Positions 42,701 through 55,640 of a stretch of 64,000 nucleotides of DNA are shown in pieces (within the stretch, counting starts at the first letter, position 1; each line of letters begins with the position of its first letter). A model generated the notes under the pieces. That model saw nothing but the letters and a program-made list of their open reading frames with translations, ran no database searches and was not told where the DNA came from. The DNA lies in the NCBI GenBank assembly GCA_016802295.1, contig JAESIW010000200.1, positions 4,154,327 through 4,218,326 of the forward strand, given 5' to 3'. The DNA comes from Brachionus rotundiformis (taxonomy: Eukaryota > Rotifera > Eurotatoria > Ploima > Brachionidae). Made by a program: the position numbers and the translations under genes.

Positions 42701-45700
42701 GGTTTTATTGCATTAGAAGGCGTTGGTTGTTGAAGCACCTCTTTTTGTTTTAACAATTCGTTCAAGGACTTCTCTCTTTGGTACATGGAGCTCTCATCTA
42801 TGTCCATTTGGGCCAATTCGCTTAAATTTGAACTACTATTTTTCTGGCTGGAGTTTCTCGATGCTTTAAATAACAAAACTGGATCAGCAATTCGCTCCAC
42901 TTTGGAACGAGTAAAGTTAATTTGGGAAATTGACGAGCCAGGGGATGAGTAAAAGTTATCATTTAAAAAGCTTTTGTTTAATTCTTGGCTAGATGCGTGC
43001 TTATTAGATGTTGAATTTTGTAAAAAATTAGGCTCATTTAATTCTTTGAAATAGTTGGGTGGATTAGATAGGGACGCTTGCTTAATGAGAGTCATCTTGA
43101 GACGGCCTGATTTTCGTGTCAAGCTGGACGAGCCTTCCGAACTGTTCGTTGTATTTAGAGGCGGCTGCTGGTGCCCTGAAGCCGACTCGTCTTGAGACAA
43201 TTGTTTTATCTTACTCAGATTTGGTAGTTGCCTTTTGGAACTTAATTGACCGGTTTCTTTTTTTAGTGTGGTTTCAGTATTGGTTTTTTTTCTGTTCAAA
43301 AATGTGCTTTGTATTAATTCGTCTTGTTTTTTCTTGCACCTCGAACACATCCATATTTCCTTAATTAAAATTTTAGAATCTAAATAATTTAAACTTCAAT
43401 GCTTACTTTGGTTTTGGAATTGAATTTAACTGAGCACCTAATGCAACAACGTGATTTACAGCTAAAGCAAACACGTCCAACACTTGAGTTGGTAAATTTT
43501 ATTTTTTTGCATACATCGCACACGTTGCCAGTGTCAATGGATCCGTAACGTTGCTTTGTTTCCTGGGCAATGTCGCTTATGGAATGACGTTGGGATTTTT
43601 TTAATTTTATTTCATTAACATTCGCCAACGAATTGCTACTACTAGTTATTGTACTAAAATTTTGATTTGTATTGCTCCTTAAAAAACAATTTCTAATTAG
43701 TTGTTGATTATTTAATTAAGTAAAAATTTTATTTTAATAAAGGAGAATATTATCATTTTATTATTATGTATGATTTTGAGAGAAAAGCCAGGATTTGCCC
43801 GAATAGCAATATCCTTTGTTAAACCCTCATCTAAGCGTTACATTCTTTTTTACAGAATCAAATAATCGACTAAGAATTCATAGAAAATTATTAATAATAA
43901 AAAAACATATATATTTATACATAGGATGTTATCATGTTAAAACTAATTTAAATTAATTATGGTTGATGTTTATTTAAAAATATCAATTTGAATTAACCAA
44001 CTTTTTAAAAATGTGATAATACAGTTTAAAACATTATAAAATTTAATACAAAAAAACAAGATAAAAATTTTTAAAATGTTTTAAAGTCTCAAATTATGCA
44101 TGTTAATTTTTGATAATAAAATTTGATTTTTTTAAAAAGTGATGCGATTTTTTTAACAATGCTTATCAATATATTGATTATTGGTTTTTATATTAAATAT
44201 ATTTAAGAAATGAAGTTTCCTCATTATTGAAGCCTATTTAATTTCGTTTAGACTACTATTATTGGTATATGCATAAGTTTTTTTTGGCATAAAAATAACT
44301 CAATTTTAAAATTTCTTTTAAATTTTGGAATATAAAATTATATGAAAAATATCTACTTAAAATCTTTAGCTAATCATTTAAAATAATCTGACTTTAATTA
44401 TCTTAAAACGGGTCTATTTGAAAAAAAATAAAAATTTAGCTTTAACAAGTCAAGACCAAAAAATTATTAAATCGGTATTTAAAAAGAATTCAATATATAG
44501 ATATTTTGGTAGATAGCTAACTTCTTGGTAAAGTAATTTTATCATAAAAGAACAATTTAAATGACGTTGTTTCGCTATTAGGTACGATAAACGTGACAAA
44601 AACATTGAAAATCTCTAATTTTTTTCCAAGTCAAATAATTGTCACGAAATAAAATCGATTGCTGATCTCTTAAAACTCATTTATTAAGCGAAAATTTCAT
44701 ATATAAAATAAGGATTTCAATTAATTGAAAAAAGTAATTTATATTTAAAAGTTTACATAATTCTAAGCAAATGTTTAAGCAAAACCCTGCAACCTATATT
44801 AGCTTAAAATCGATTTTGAGTAAATAATAATTTAATTACGATAAAAATACCAATTTTATTATCAGATAGTATTTGTATATTTCTGATCGGAATTGAAAAA
44901 TTTTTTAATATAAATCAAACTTTTTATTAATTTTGAAAATTTACTGAAATTTTAATAAAATAATAAACTTCCATTTAATAAATAAAAATATATTTTCAAA
45001 CGATGACAAAAATAATTACTAAATTGTTTATTTAGAGCCTATTTTTCAATTGTACTCTAAATTAAAATAAATTAAGATAAATGAGCCGATGGTGAAATGG
45101 TTCGATTAGCCGTTTTAAAGGGTTGAAACAAATAGGAGGTTCTAAGTAAGAAATGAAATGAGAAGTTTACGGTTAATCAAGGATTATAAACACCAAAAGA
45201 GCCTTCTGCGAGCACGTAGGGCTAGCTACTACGCCTAAGATTTAAAAATTAGCTTCAAGGAAACCAAAAACCCAGAAAGAAGCTCAAAGCAACTTGGATG
45301 AAAATCGATAATTATGATCCTATGTTCTCAACAGTATAGTGGATGGTCTAATGGTTATATCAGCTGCCATTTAATACCAAGTGATAACAAGATCATGGTT
45401 CAAATCCTCATAGAGCGTGGATAGCTGATCGAGAAAACTTTACTTCGGCTCTTCAGCAGGCGCGCAGGACCAATTACCCAGCCGCACAAGTATTAAAAGA
45501 GATATAAATAAGTCAAAATATGACTCTATGCTCCACAAGGAGCGTAAAAGGAAAATAAGATAAATGAGCTCAGCCAACATAGATTCAATTGAAAAACTAA
45601 GAGCAATTATTAATCATGAATCGAATATTTATGACAAATATTGATCTAATTATTCTAATTAAAAAAACTTTTTCCTTTTTTTAAATATTGAACAAAATTA

Positions 45701-46485
45701 ACTGAGGCCAAAGATATTATTTCAAATATTGAAGAAGCCTGTATAAATTATTTTTATTAAATGCTATTTTAATTTTAATTATACTAATTTTATAAAACTT
45801 TTAATAATTAAACATCCAAGTTGTATCATATTTGTGTGAATACTTTATGAAGATGAAAAAAAAATACATATTTTTATTCAAGATTTCAATTTTTTAAAAT
45901 GTAAAAAAGCCCTAAACTTAAAGTGTTATTGATTATTTTGTCAGAAATATGAGTTGTTTGAAAATTAACCTGGTTTTAGCATAAATAAATTATTAACCAA
46001 ATTAGTTCCTGTATATTATAATCAAGCCATTTGCTTGATTAACAGGAAGCTTAAATTAGAGTTTGTTTTTAATCAGAATTTTCCCTATCTCATTTTACTT
46101 AATTAAGCTAGTCATTTAGCCGTGAACTAAAAGGCTTACAGAATAGCTGCTTAATTAGTGAGGCACCTGATATATCAAATAATACTATCCATATATGAAA
46201 ATTAAAATTTTTTGTTACTAAAAAAATTTAAAAAAATTGGAATTCTTACTTGGTAGAAAGTCGAGTCAAATGAAGGTCTTTTTCTTCCTCGGCTTTTTGC
46301 CTATCTAGAACTGCTTGGATAATTTTTCGCTCTTCTTCGCTCAAGTGACTAAGATCGGGCAAATCGGAGGCCAGCTCGCTATTCGAAAACGCTTTTCGGT
46401 TCGGAGAATTTGTTTGTTTCATGGGTGACGACGGCAACACTTTAGTCGACCAGAGCGCTATTGAGCTTGTCGACTTGGGGTACAT
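33702..46485 (-). CDS. RIMS: RIM, Rab3-interacting active-zone scaffold
   Basis: Presynaptic protein that links Rab3 vesicles, Munc13 and calcium channels. Exons (minus): 46250-46485, 43407-43677, 42172-43359, 40306-40694, 40027-40082, 39016-39840, 37194-37267, about 36814-36943, 36535-36727, 34118-35542, 33702-34063; roughly 1,715 residues. Exon 1 has the Rab-binding helix (PDLSHLSEEERKIIQAVLDR). Exons 2-3 form the FYVE-like zinc finger with four Cys pairs (CDVC, CFSC, CCIRC, WMCSRC). Exons 4-5 hold the PDZ domain (SFGMKVIGGRPHP). The linker keeps RRRQLPQIP. Exons 10-11 form C2B (LTIQVFEVKKLKP, TLNPVYNETIRF, QLTVWGDYGKLDKKVFMGIV). C2A between PDZ and RRRQLPQIP is only vaguely traceable (exons 7-9), and the exon 7/8 junction phase is not closed in my model. 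Start chosen at 46485 because it precedes the Rab-binding helix. Confidence 0.9.
41514..41822 (-). other. Unassigned ORF in RIM intron 3
   Basis: A 102-residue frame in the 1.5-kb intron between the exon ending at 42172 and the PDZ exon. It has a CPKC pair and is rich in Phe, Tyr and Asn. I recognise no family and no matching splice phase. It could be a transposon scrap or chance. Confidence 0.2.
45087..45556 (+). mobile_element. Dimeric tRNA-derived SINE in RIM intron 1
   Basis: The 13-bp sequence AAGATAAATGAGC occurs on both sides (45074-45086 and 45557-45569), a target-site duplication typical of retroposition. Inside are two related units, about 45087-45336 and 45337-45556. Each begins with a tRNA-like head: TGGTGAAATGGTTCGATTAG in the first; TGGTCTAATGGTTATATCAG with B-box GGTTCAAATCC in the second. 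Bodies share the pattern CTTC(T/A)GC-AG-...-G-G-AG and an AT--GA-(C/T)CTATG-TC(T/C) block. The right unit ends in an A-rich stretch (GTAAAAGGAAAAT). No coding content. Read in intron 1 of a minus-strand gene, so it is antisense to RIM. Confidence 0.72.
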
Positions 46486-46627
46486 CGTCTGTGTAAACTC
46501 GAGCTATTCGCGGCGTAATCGATCTATGTTTAGCGATGTAGGCCGATTGTGTTGCGTTAGAAATTTTCTCTTTTAGATACAAATAAAAGAACGACATAAA
46601 CAATTTGATCGAACCAGGCAAAACCAT
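46442..46627 (-). other. Possible upstream ORF overlapping the RIM start
   Basis: A 61-codon ORF begins 142 bases upstream of the RIM ATG and ends 43 bases after it, in a different frame. If the transcript starts upstream of 46627 this ORF would lower RIM translation. The encoded peptide has no family resemblance. Transcript start unknown, so this is tentative. Confidence 0.35.
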
Positions 46628-49600
46628 TTATTTTCAATTTATCGAAAATTAATCATTTTTTGACAATAAAAAATAAACTGCTCGATTTTCTTCTACAAGT
46701 TTTATTTTCATTTATTTAAAATTAAATAGAGAAAAAAAAGAGGAAAAAATTCCGCTACTTGTTGCTCAATTAAGCTCTGTCCCTAAGTCTAATATTTCCC
46801 AAGGTATACCACTAGTGTTGGTATACACAAGACTGGGTGTAAATTGAATTTTTTTGTTTAATTAAAAATATTTAATCGCAATCATAATCAAGGAAGAGAA
46901 AAAATGATAATGGTTCGATTTTTTTGGCTAAATATCGTTTTGGTGGTTTTGTTTCTTTACTCTTATTATCATTATCCGTGCCATAAAAATAATTATAATA
47001 ATTTGTAATTACATCAAATAAAAATATAGCTGCTGTGATATAATCAATGATGATGACAAACACAACATTCGAAAACTAATCCGAAATTTATGAATTTATA
47101 AAAAAAAAAAACAAAATAAACTAATTGTTAATTGTCATTTATTTTCTATAAGAAAAGAAGAGAGAGAGCAAGACTTAGGGCTTCCATTTCATAAATACTG
47201 AATTGGTTCAGAGTTAACTTCAAAATTCAATTCAATTCGTCACCATATTTTGATTTGAAATTTATAATTCAAACTTTTCTCCTTTTTTATCGTATTTAAT
47301 TTCTTTTTGTGTCTCAGTTCCCTTTTATCATAATTTTTTCTGTCACAGAATTTCAAATATTGGAAATAATTCATTTCGGAGGATATATATTATTATAATT
47401 TTAGTAATGGTAGCAAGAAAATATGCTCTTATCGAATTATCGATGAATTATTACAAAGGAATTGCTCTTAAATTCGCCAAGTGTTAAATTAATTTAATAC
47501 TAAGAACATCAGAAAGTCTACTTTGTTATTTGTTTTTTGTTAATTTTTAAAATTATATTAACAAAACTATAAATAAATAATGTTACAAGAAATTTTTAAG
47601 TATTATTTTTTTAATATTGAATTACATTTGTTTCATATGGCTTGTCTATTTGGTTAAAATATTTAAAAAAAATCTTCTTATCCTATTTAAATTTCATGTT
47701 TTGATTTAGATCGCCTTCAAAGCGTCTATTTGGATAAATAATGATAAAAAATAAAATATTTCCATCTAATAACTCACTGATTAAATATTAGTTTTAATAC
47801 AAAGATGGTTTTATGTGAGCAAAACTTAACAATGACTTAAATATCCTTATATTTAAAATGTATAATTAAAACTTTGTTGTTGGATCCGGCTTTGGTGTCT
47901 GGTGAAACCATCATTGCTAGGAAGCGAAATAAGCTCACATTAAGACTGATAAATATATTTTAATTTAAATTATTATTTATTAAAAAGCTTATATTGATAA
48001 AACGGCATAATTTACACGGAAACTTTTTGATTTATCCCATTTAGCTTTTAAAAAATAATATATGCTTCCTGATTAAATTACACCATATTCTCATGTTGCA
48101 TAAATTTTTAAATTAGTCAAACAAACTTAGATTAATAATTAAAGATTAGACAATTATTTGATATATTTTTTTTTTCTAAAATTTGTTTGTGAAAAGCCAT
48201 GACATAATTTAGTTCGGATTGAAAATTTCGATACTAAAACATTTTAATGCAAAAATCAATTATTAAATATTTTCTCCCTTGTTTTCTCTTACAAACAAAA
48301 AATTAAACAATTTTTACCAAGTATTTTTAAATGGATTTTAAATATGTTTTTTAGTTTGAATTGGCAGCCAAAAAAAATTTAAATTTCAAAATCAATAACG
48401 CTTTGTTTTTAAGTCTAATTTAAAATATTGATTAGTTTATTTAAATACTTGCTGCCTACTAGTTCAATTACGAAACTATTAAATAGTGAATCAATTCATA
48501 AAATAAACATAAACCAAACGCCCGCGATACTCTCTTTATTACTTTAATTAAAAAATGGTATTATATTAGAAAAATTACTTTTTTCATTAAGATCGAAATT
48601 TAGCTATAAATAGGTTTGATTTTTTTTGTTTTTAAGGATCAAAAATTATTATACCGTGATTGATTACTATTTTATTTAAATTATTTGATTTGAATTTTAG
48701 ACTTTATGTAGATTTGATTAAAAATCGAAAACAAATTAAAAATAATAAACTGAAATTACGAAAAATAATTTTAAATTAATAAACCTGTTCGAATTGAAAG
48801 CATTACTAGAAATATCAAACTGCAAAATTCTTATTATATCTGAAAAATAATTAGTTTTAGACTTTATATTTGATTTGATAGATAGAAATTAGTCTTTCAA
48901 ATGAGTTAAATCCCTTGCGTTTTTAAAAACTTGTGTGATAAAGTTTGCCGAAACAAATTTAATTCAAATTATTTGTTTTCTCCAATGCTCTAATTTCAAT
49001 TTTAGTTTTTTATTGTTGAGAATTTTCTAAATAATAATTAAAATAATTAAAAGGAATATTATTTCCATAACCTGATATTAAATATTTTCTAAGTATGCTT
49101 TGGTTTTGTGAACATTTAGCTCGTAAAAAATTCTTTATTTAATCAAACAAGTACCAATTAAAAAAATAATCAAATGAAAATTTAATAATATTATCTAAAT
49201 CCTATTTGATATAATCAGTCAGATTTTAGAAGCAAACCTCTTGACATTATTTTCTAGAGATTTAAAATAATTATTTTCTTACAGATAATCTTACATCTCA
49301 AGAATTGCCCATCAGATCAAAAATCTCTTTTGTTCGGAAGTATAAAAATGATTTCTTGATATCAAATTCATAAGCTTAAGCTTGTCTATATGGCATAATA
49401 ATGAGCCTAATTTCTCATAATATTAATATTCAAAATTCAATAAAAACAAATTTTTTATCATATGCTAAATTAATTAATTTATCTAAAATTCGCTGTTTCA
49501 AACAAATGGGGTACATGTTCACATGACCTGGAATTTTTATACGAATATTTAATTAAATTTAGAAGTTATATATTTGAAAAAATTATCACTAAAATACAAA

Positions 49601-51407
49601 CTTGACATTCATTATTCTATAATTTATATATTTTCAAGCTTACCTACTGTTTTCAAAACAGACATTGTTTTAAGTAAGGAATAGTAAAAATTTAATATAA
49701 TTTGTAATAATTTATCAAAAATGAATAATATTGAGACATATTTTGAATCAGAGATTTCACAAAAATAATTGAAACATATTCTAATGTTAAAATACTAATT
49801 TTTATTTAAGGAAGTCTCATACTATGCTGATTTTTGACCAGATATCACAATTTTTTTCAAAATTTTCGAAAAAATTTGACAAATTCTGAAAGTTTAAAAG
49901 AAAAGATACTTTTTTCAATTTCAAGGTTAATAAACAGGCTAGTGCCCTCATGAATACCAATTAGTGTTTTTAATTTATTAAAATAATATAAAATAATTAA
50001 TAGTAAGAATTAAGTTGCTTTTAAAATAAGAAAAAAATACACTGAAATATTAGAATCAATTTTTTTGAATTTTTTTTTTAATTCAGAAAAATACTAGGTG
50101 TATGTTATGGTATGAGTCTAAAAAGTTTTATCGAACTGGTTGACTTGAAAGTTAAATTTTTATAAAAAGTCATGATTCAGTTAAAAAATTTTTTCAAAAG
50201 AAGGGAAATTGAAGTAAAAATTCACTTATTTATGAAAAATAATTGAAATGAACATTTTATCACTTTGTTTATTTTTATTATCAAAGTGAAAAGTAAAGAA
50301 TTGACTTAAATTTTTGAATATTTTATTGTAAAAATTACTTTTTATTATTTCATTTAAATTTATGTTTTTGAAAAAATTTAGACTTGCTTTACTTAAAAAA
50401 TATAATATTGAGACGATATACCGTTTTTGAACTAATTAATTAGAGGCTCTAGGTTGAAAAAATAACAATGACAGTTATCAAATGATTTAGTAAAACCTCT
50501 AGATCGATATTACCAAGAAATTCGTATTTTGTTAGCAAGTTTCTAATAAATTTATGAAAATGATCGGATATCGTTATTTCTAGGTTAAGTAAGAGAACAC
50601 CTAACTTTTAAATAGTATTTCTAAATTGGCTTTTCAGTATGATAGGCAGCAAAATTAAATTTCAAAATCAATTAAAAAATCATTTGTTTTTCAAGGTATC
50701 CCAAATCCCAAATAAACACTAGTTTAGTTTAGGATTTAGAAAAAAAATTATTTGAAAAATTAGTTTTATAATTTAATAATTGAGTGTGAGTAAAATTTCT
50801 TGAACATTTAACAAGTTTTGAAAATTTTTTAAAATAAAAAGTTTAAAAAAAATATATAAAATATCTATCACGAATGAATTTTCAAAGTTTAATTTCCCAA
50901 TCACAATGTTTTCTTAATTTATTTTTATTATTTATTTCAATAAATAGAAAAATGGATTTTCAACCGGAAAAAAATCTTCAACGCTAAAATAACCACGATA
51001 TTATATATAGTTATTTTAGTATTTTTCAGCACTAAAATCCTTGATTCATTGATTAAGCTAGTTTAAAATTTACAATTTGTTGTGTAATTGAATTATTTGT
51101 AATGTTTTTAAAATAATAATAAGAGATTAAATGAATATGAGATTGGATATTATATTAATTTAAAAATCAATTAATTGAAATTGAAATCAACAATAGTTTA
51201 CAAAAGATTGAAGCATTAATAAATAAAATATTTTTTATTAAAAAATTTAATAATATTTGAATATTAAAGAATATTGGATTAATATTTTAATAAAGTACTA
51301 AAAACATAAATATATATTTATATAGAATTATATAAAATTCCTCAATTAAATATCAAATAATTTAATATTAATACTAATTTTTAATAATAAAAATCAGTTT
51401 TTTCGAG
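46628..51407. other. Long intergenic AT-rich region
   Basis: About 4.8 kb without supportable exons. It should hold the RIM promoter at the left. Two places, near 48355-48450 and 50630-50740, share a diverged segment (GGCAGC, then TTAAATTTCAAAATCAAT, then a TTTGTTTTT run), an old dispersed repeat. Nothing else recognised. Confidence 0.4.
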
Positions 51408-54050
51408 TTATTCTGCACAAAAACGAATATTTTCATAAACAAGCATACTCTCTTTGTCCAAATTATATGTTTCCTTAGCTTGGCTAAAATTTATTAAGAG
51501 TGAATCAAGTCCTTTATCTAAATGCGGAAAAACTTCTTTAGATATTCCATGTGAATAAATATAAGCGATGCTTGAATGCTTTTTATTTACTTTAGATTTT
51601 ACCATCAAATTTTTAACATATGGATTTAAAGTTTGTTTTGGAGTACCAAGTTGTAAGTAAAGTAATAGAGATGGCATTTTGAAATCAATTCCTTTTATCA
51701 ACTTGGAATTTATTTTATTAAAAACTTTGAAATATTTGGGCTCACTGGCCTCGCTTTCAAGTTTGACCTGAACCATAATACACGAAATGGACTCAAAATT
51801 ACTTTTACTTAGAGCAATTGGTATAACAAAATCTATAGCTGTCTGATTCTCCTTGCAATGAATGGCTGCACATCTCTTCAATGCATTAACTAGATTAATT
51901 TCTTTTAACCAACAATTTGGTCTTAAAAAATGATTAAAATTTATCCAGCCATTTAACAATTCTGTATAGTTTTTAATTTGCTGATTTATAATTTTTATTC
52001 CACAATTTGGCATTTCGGATTCACATGTCCATCCATTTTCGGTATTTCCACAATTACTGGAACATTTTCCATATAAACTTTGAATAAATTCACCAACTTT
52101 ACTCAAATTGTGATACATTAATGGATAAGATAACGAATTTGAATTACTAGCTTTATCTTTAGCAATAATTAGTATTAATTTGGCTATCAATTCTCCCTTA
52201 TACCCTTGAGATACGAGTGAAGATTCAATTGCAAATCTTAATTGTTCAATTATTAGATATAAATTGTTTGATTTATGCATCAAGAAAGCTCCAGCTTCGG
52301 CCAATATTGGTTCAGATGGATAATCAATTTCAAAACGTCCTGTTTCAGTATCAACATATGTGCATACAGCCAAGTTTTTAGCCACTAACTCTTGGCAAGT
52401 AGACACTAATTTGGGTCTTATTACCCCGATTCTTGAACTCAAAATAGCTAAGCAATCGGCAACGTTTAATTTTTTATTCAAATTTTTACCACCAATTAAC
52501 TTAGATGCTACTACTTTATAAAGATCATGATAATCAATAGACTTGAATTTTTCATGTGAATTATTTCTAGTATAGATCCAAGATCCCCAGAGAACTCGAC
52601 CAAACTTACAAATATAATCATAAGTAATTGTTTCGCTAATATTGTTTGCTTTATCTACAAATACATCCCAATTGGGAAGCAAATAAATTGGCTGAAATAA
52701 CTTTTCGTCACCTGAATAAACACGAAGAGATGGATCTGATATTTTGTTTGGCATAAATTCACTAAGAGATGAAAATGTGTCCAGAAAAAGAACAAAAATA
52801 TTTTTCTTTAATTGAGTAATCAAACTTCTTATGATAAAAAAAATAGATCTTTCTTTTTCACGAAATTTTAACAACGAAGATGCTTCATCAAAAACAAATA
52901 CTAACTGACGATCGCCATTATACCAAGACAATTCATCATTGACATTGCATTTTTTTTCCTCGACTAGATTTTTAACAAAATCATTTGTTTCCTGATTATA
53001 TTTTTCAAAAAATTCCCTTGGATCAAATCTATTTTCATTTAACAAATCTATAAATGTATTGAAATATTTTTTATATCTAGTTATGATCAAATCTTCGCTC
53101 GTATTGCTGAGTAAGAAGTTTGCTAAACAACTTCTTTTTGGATAACCGGAAGACAATTCAGGACGTAAACAACAGTAGACTACATAAAATCCTACATCAA
53201 CTAAGCTATAGGATGCTTTAGATTTGCCAAAACCACTTGCTTGACAAACTGTAGCAAAAGGTCCATAATATTCAAATGGATTAAATTTATTCATCAGATT
53301 TTGGATTTGATTTTTTAGGTAAATTTTCGAATCAAAACCAATTTTACTATTTTGATGTAAATTAATTTCAAAAGACTCTTTGATCAAATCGTTAATTTTA
53401 GTCAAAATCTTATCTTGACTCATAGCTTGATTTACATCAAGCCAATTTTTAAGCTCCATCAATTCTTTATAAAAAAAATTTTGTTAAATTTTAATTAAAT
53501 CAAATGAAATTATTTATTAAAAAAAATTATTAATTAGCATTTTTTTTACTATTAAAATCACTAATTTTACATTATACACATTTATGAATTATTTTGAAAA
53601 TTTTCCTTTTCTTTGGTGGGATCAAACACCGTGACCTTTTATTATTATTATTTTAAAAAAAAATTTTTCTTAGCTTTTTAATATCTAATTGCTATGCTTA
53701 TTTAACTTTTATATCAAAAAGACTACTTCTTGATTATACACATTTAAATATAATTTTGAAAATTTACCTTCATTGTTGTAAAAAAACAAACTAATCTTTC
53801 CCAGATTACTTTCCATTATTATTTCATCTTTGTGAAGAGATTCAGTTCGTTCAAACTGAAACCTGATATCTGAATCTTTTAGTTTATTATGAAAAATTAA
53901 CTTTGTTTGATTCACATAAGATAAAAATTTACCCAAAATTTCGAGAATTTTTTCTTTTTTTTCATTTAAATGACATATTAGAGTACAATCGGTCTTAATT
54001 TTATTTAATACACTACAATAAATAAACTTAAGCTTAAACTGAGAATTCAT
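51408..54050 (-). CDS. Crinkler-like P-loop ATPase with REase-fold C-terminus
   Basis: Exons 53768-54050 and 51408-53464 (minus) join across a 303-bp intron with matching phase (GAAG|GTAAAT, AAAG|AATTG), giving about 779 residues. Residues 1-94 are a compact header that may be the ubiquitin-like start of Crinkler-type proteins (weak). The P-loop ASGFGKS is at about 170-176, followed by the family's CCLRPELSSGYP. Walker B is VFVFDEAS near 285-290, then FVLFLDTFSSLSEF. Near the C-terminus AIDFVIPIAL (about 640) and IMVQVKLE (about 660) supply the D...QxK pattern of PD-(D/E)xK nucleases. This ATPase plus nuclease order is the CRN architecture described in oomycetes, fungi and some animals. Without the first exon the second would start at the ATG at 53459. 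Role unknown: host defence, mobile-element origin or effector-like. Confidence 0.72.
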
Positions 54051-54299
54051 TTTATTTCAAACTTGATTTTCTTAAATTCTAATTTAATCTTTAATTTTAT
54101 AAAATTATGCTTTAAATAAGTTGAATGTTTGATAGATTTATTATAAATTTACAATCAAAACAACATTTACCTTTTCTCAAATTCGTCGATGTAAAACAAA
54201 AAAATAGCCACCAAGCAATAATTTACAAATTTAAACTTCTGACAATTTCGGATAGCTCAATTTTTTTAAATATTTGATAGGTTCGGTAAATTGGTAATA

Positions 54300-55640
54300 A
54301 ATAATGATTTAACTCTTATTACAGCTTAGTCTGAAATGGAAGAATATGGAAATTTTGATAAATATCATGATGTAAAAGTTGAATAAGTTGAATAAGTTGA
54401 AAAAGCTGATTTTGGTAATTATGAACAATATTTAGAAATGACAAAAGAATGATATCGGGACTAAAATTTCATGCTTCTAGGCGAAGAAATTACTATAATA
54501 CCATTAGACTTCTTTTTGTATCATTATGATACAACCATTGTTATGTAGAATAGACAATTCAATCTTGATACACAAAATAAGGTTACGCTATCTCTATCAA
54601 TGAAAAATTTAGTTTTTTAAACCAAAAAAGATTTGTTTTTTGACTTTTTGAAAAATTGGTTAAAAATTGGACTTTTTTTGCATTAATTTTTGTACATAAA
54701 AACGTAAATAAATGAACAATTTTTAATAAAATTTAAAACGGGAAAAAATCAGAAATGCTAATCGGCATTCCTTGGCCTAAGGATAATTCAAACGAAGTGG
54801 AGGACGAAGAAGATAAGATCATTGAGAGTATTCCAGTTAATCGGCCTTAAAACTTTAAGTGATTGATTACAGTGGGAGAGATTTTGAGTAATAAATGGCA
54901 TACGGTATAAGATTAAGAATTTTTAAAGACAATCAGTTACGGTATCAGTTAGTTTTACCAAAAAATTTAGAATATATATTTTAAACAATTTACCAAATGG
55001 CTTATATATAAGAAGAGACATGCTTAAAAAAGTTACTAATTGGCATACTTTGATTACAAAAGTTGACTTTTGTTCTCATAGTATGAGGCTTATGAAAAAG
55101 ATAATCTAACTTCGAGAAGAATCAAATTTTATTGCATCAAGATGACAACCATCTAGAAAGGCTAAATTTAAAACACAAGCTTAGTAGAAGCACGTTGGCT
55201 ATCTATTGATCTTCTATCTATAATCTTACAAAATAAAATTATAATTTTAATAATTTTAAATTTGTTACAAAAAAGAAAAGTACCATGGCTTTGGTAGAAA
55301 AGGCTATTTAAAGAGAGTAAAACAGAGAAAGAATTGTTTAACCAGTTAATTAGAAAGGTTATCTCATCAGTTATGTTGGTCATGCACTTGGCTCTTTAAT
55401 CGAATAAGGATTGGTGCGGAGCCATTATTAATAGATTTTGAATTAAAACGTCTAAATAAATTGATATTGATACCCATCGAATCGGTAAAAAGATACATTG
55501 GAACACAAAGACGGTTTCAAGTTTAGACTATCATACGGCTTGACTTAAATTTAGCTTAATTCTCAGATGTAGTAGGCCGGGATGCATATCAATTATTATT
55601 TGGTCATTTGCCTGGTTTTGCAAAATTTATGCTTATTTAT
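54300..55640 (+). pseudogene. Decayed coding-like region, family unknown
   Basis: The plus strand between the Crinkler-like gene and neurobeachin is less AT-rich and has several short open runs broken by stops: around 54340-54600 (starting MEEYGNFDKYHDV), 54755-54960 (MLIGIPWPKDNSNEVEDEED) and 55410-55600 (RIGAEPLLIDFELKRLNKL). A GTTGAATAA tandem lies at about 54380-54405. They could be one dead gene or a retroelement. I cannot name it. Confidence 0.3.

Noticed and set aside
45337..45420. tRNA gene
   Set aside because: It has A- and B-box-like sequences but no complete acceptor stem, and it lies inside a SINE with target duplications; it is a tRNA-derived head.
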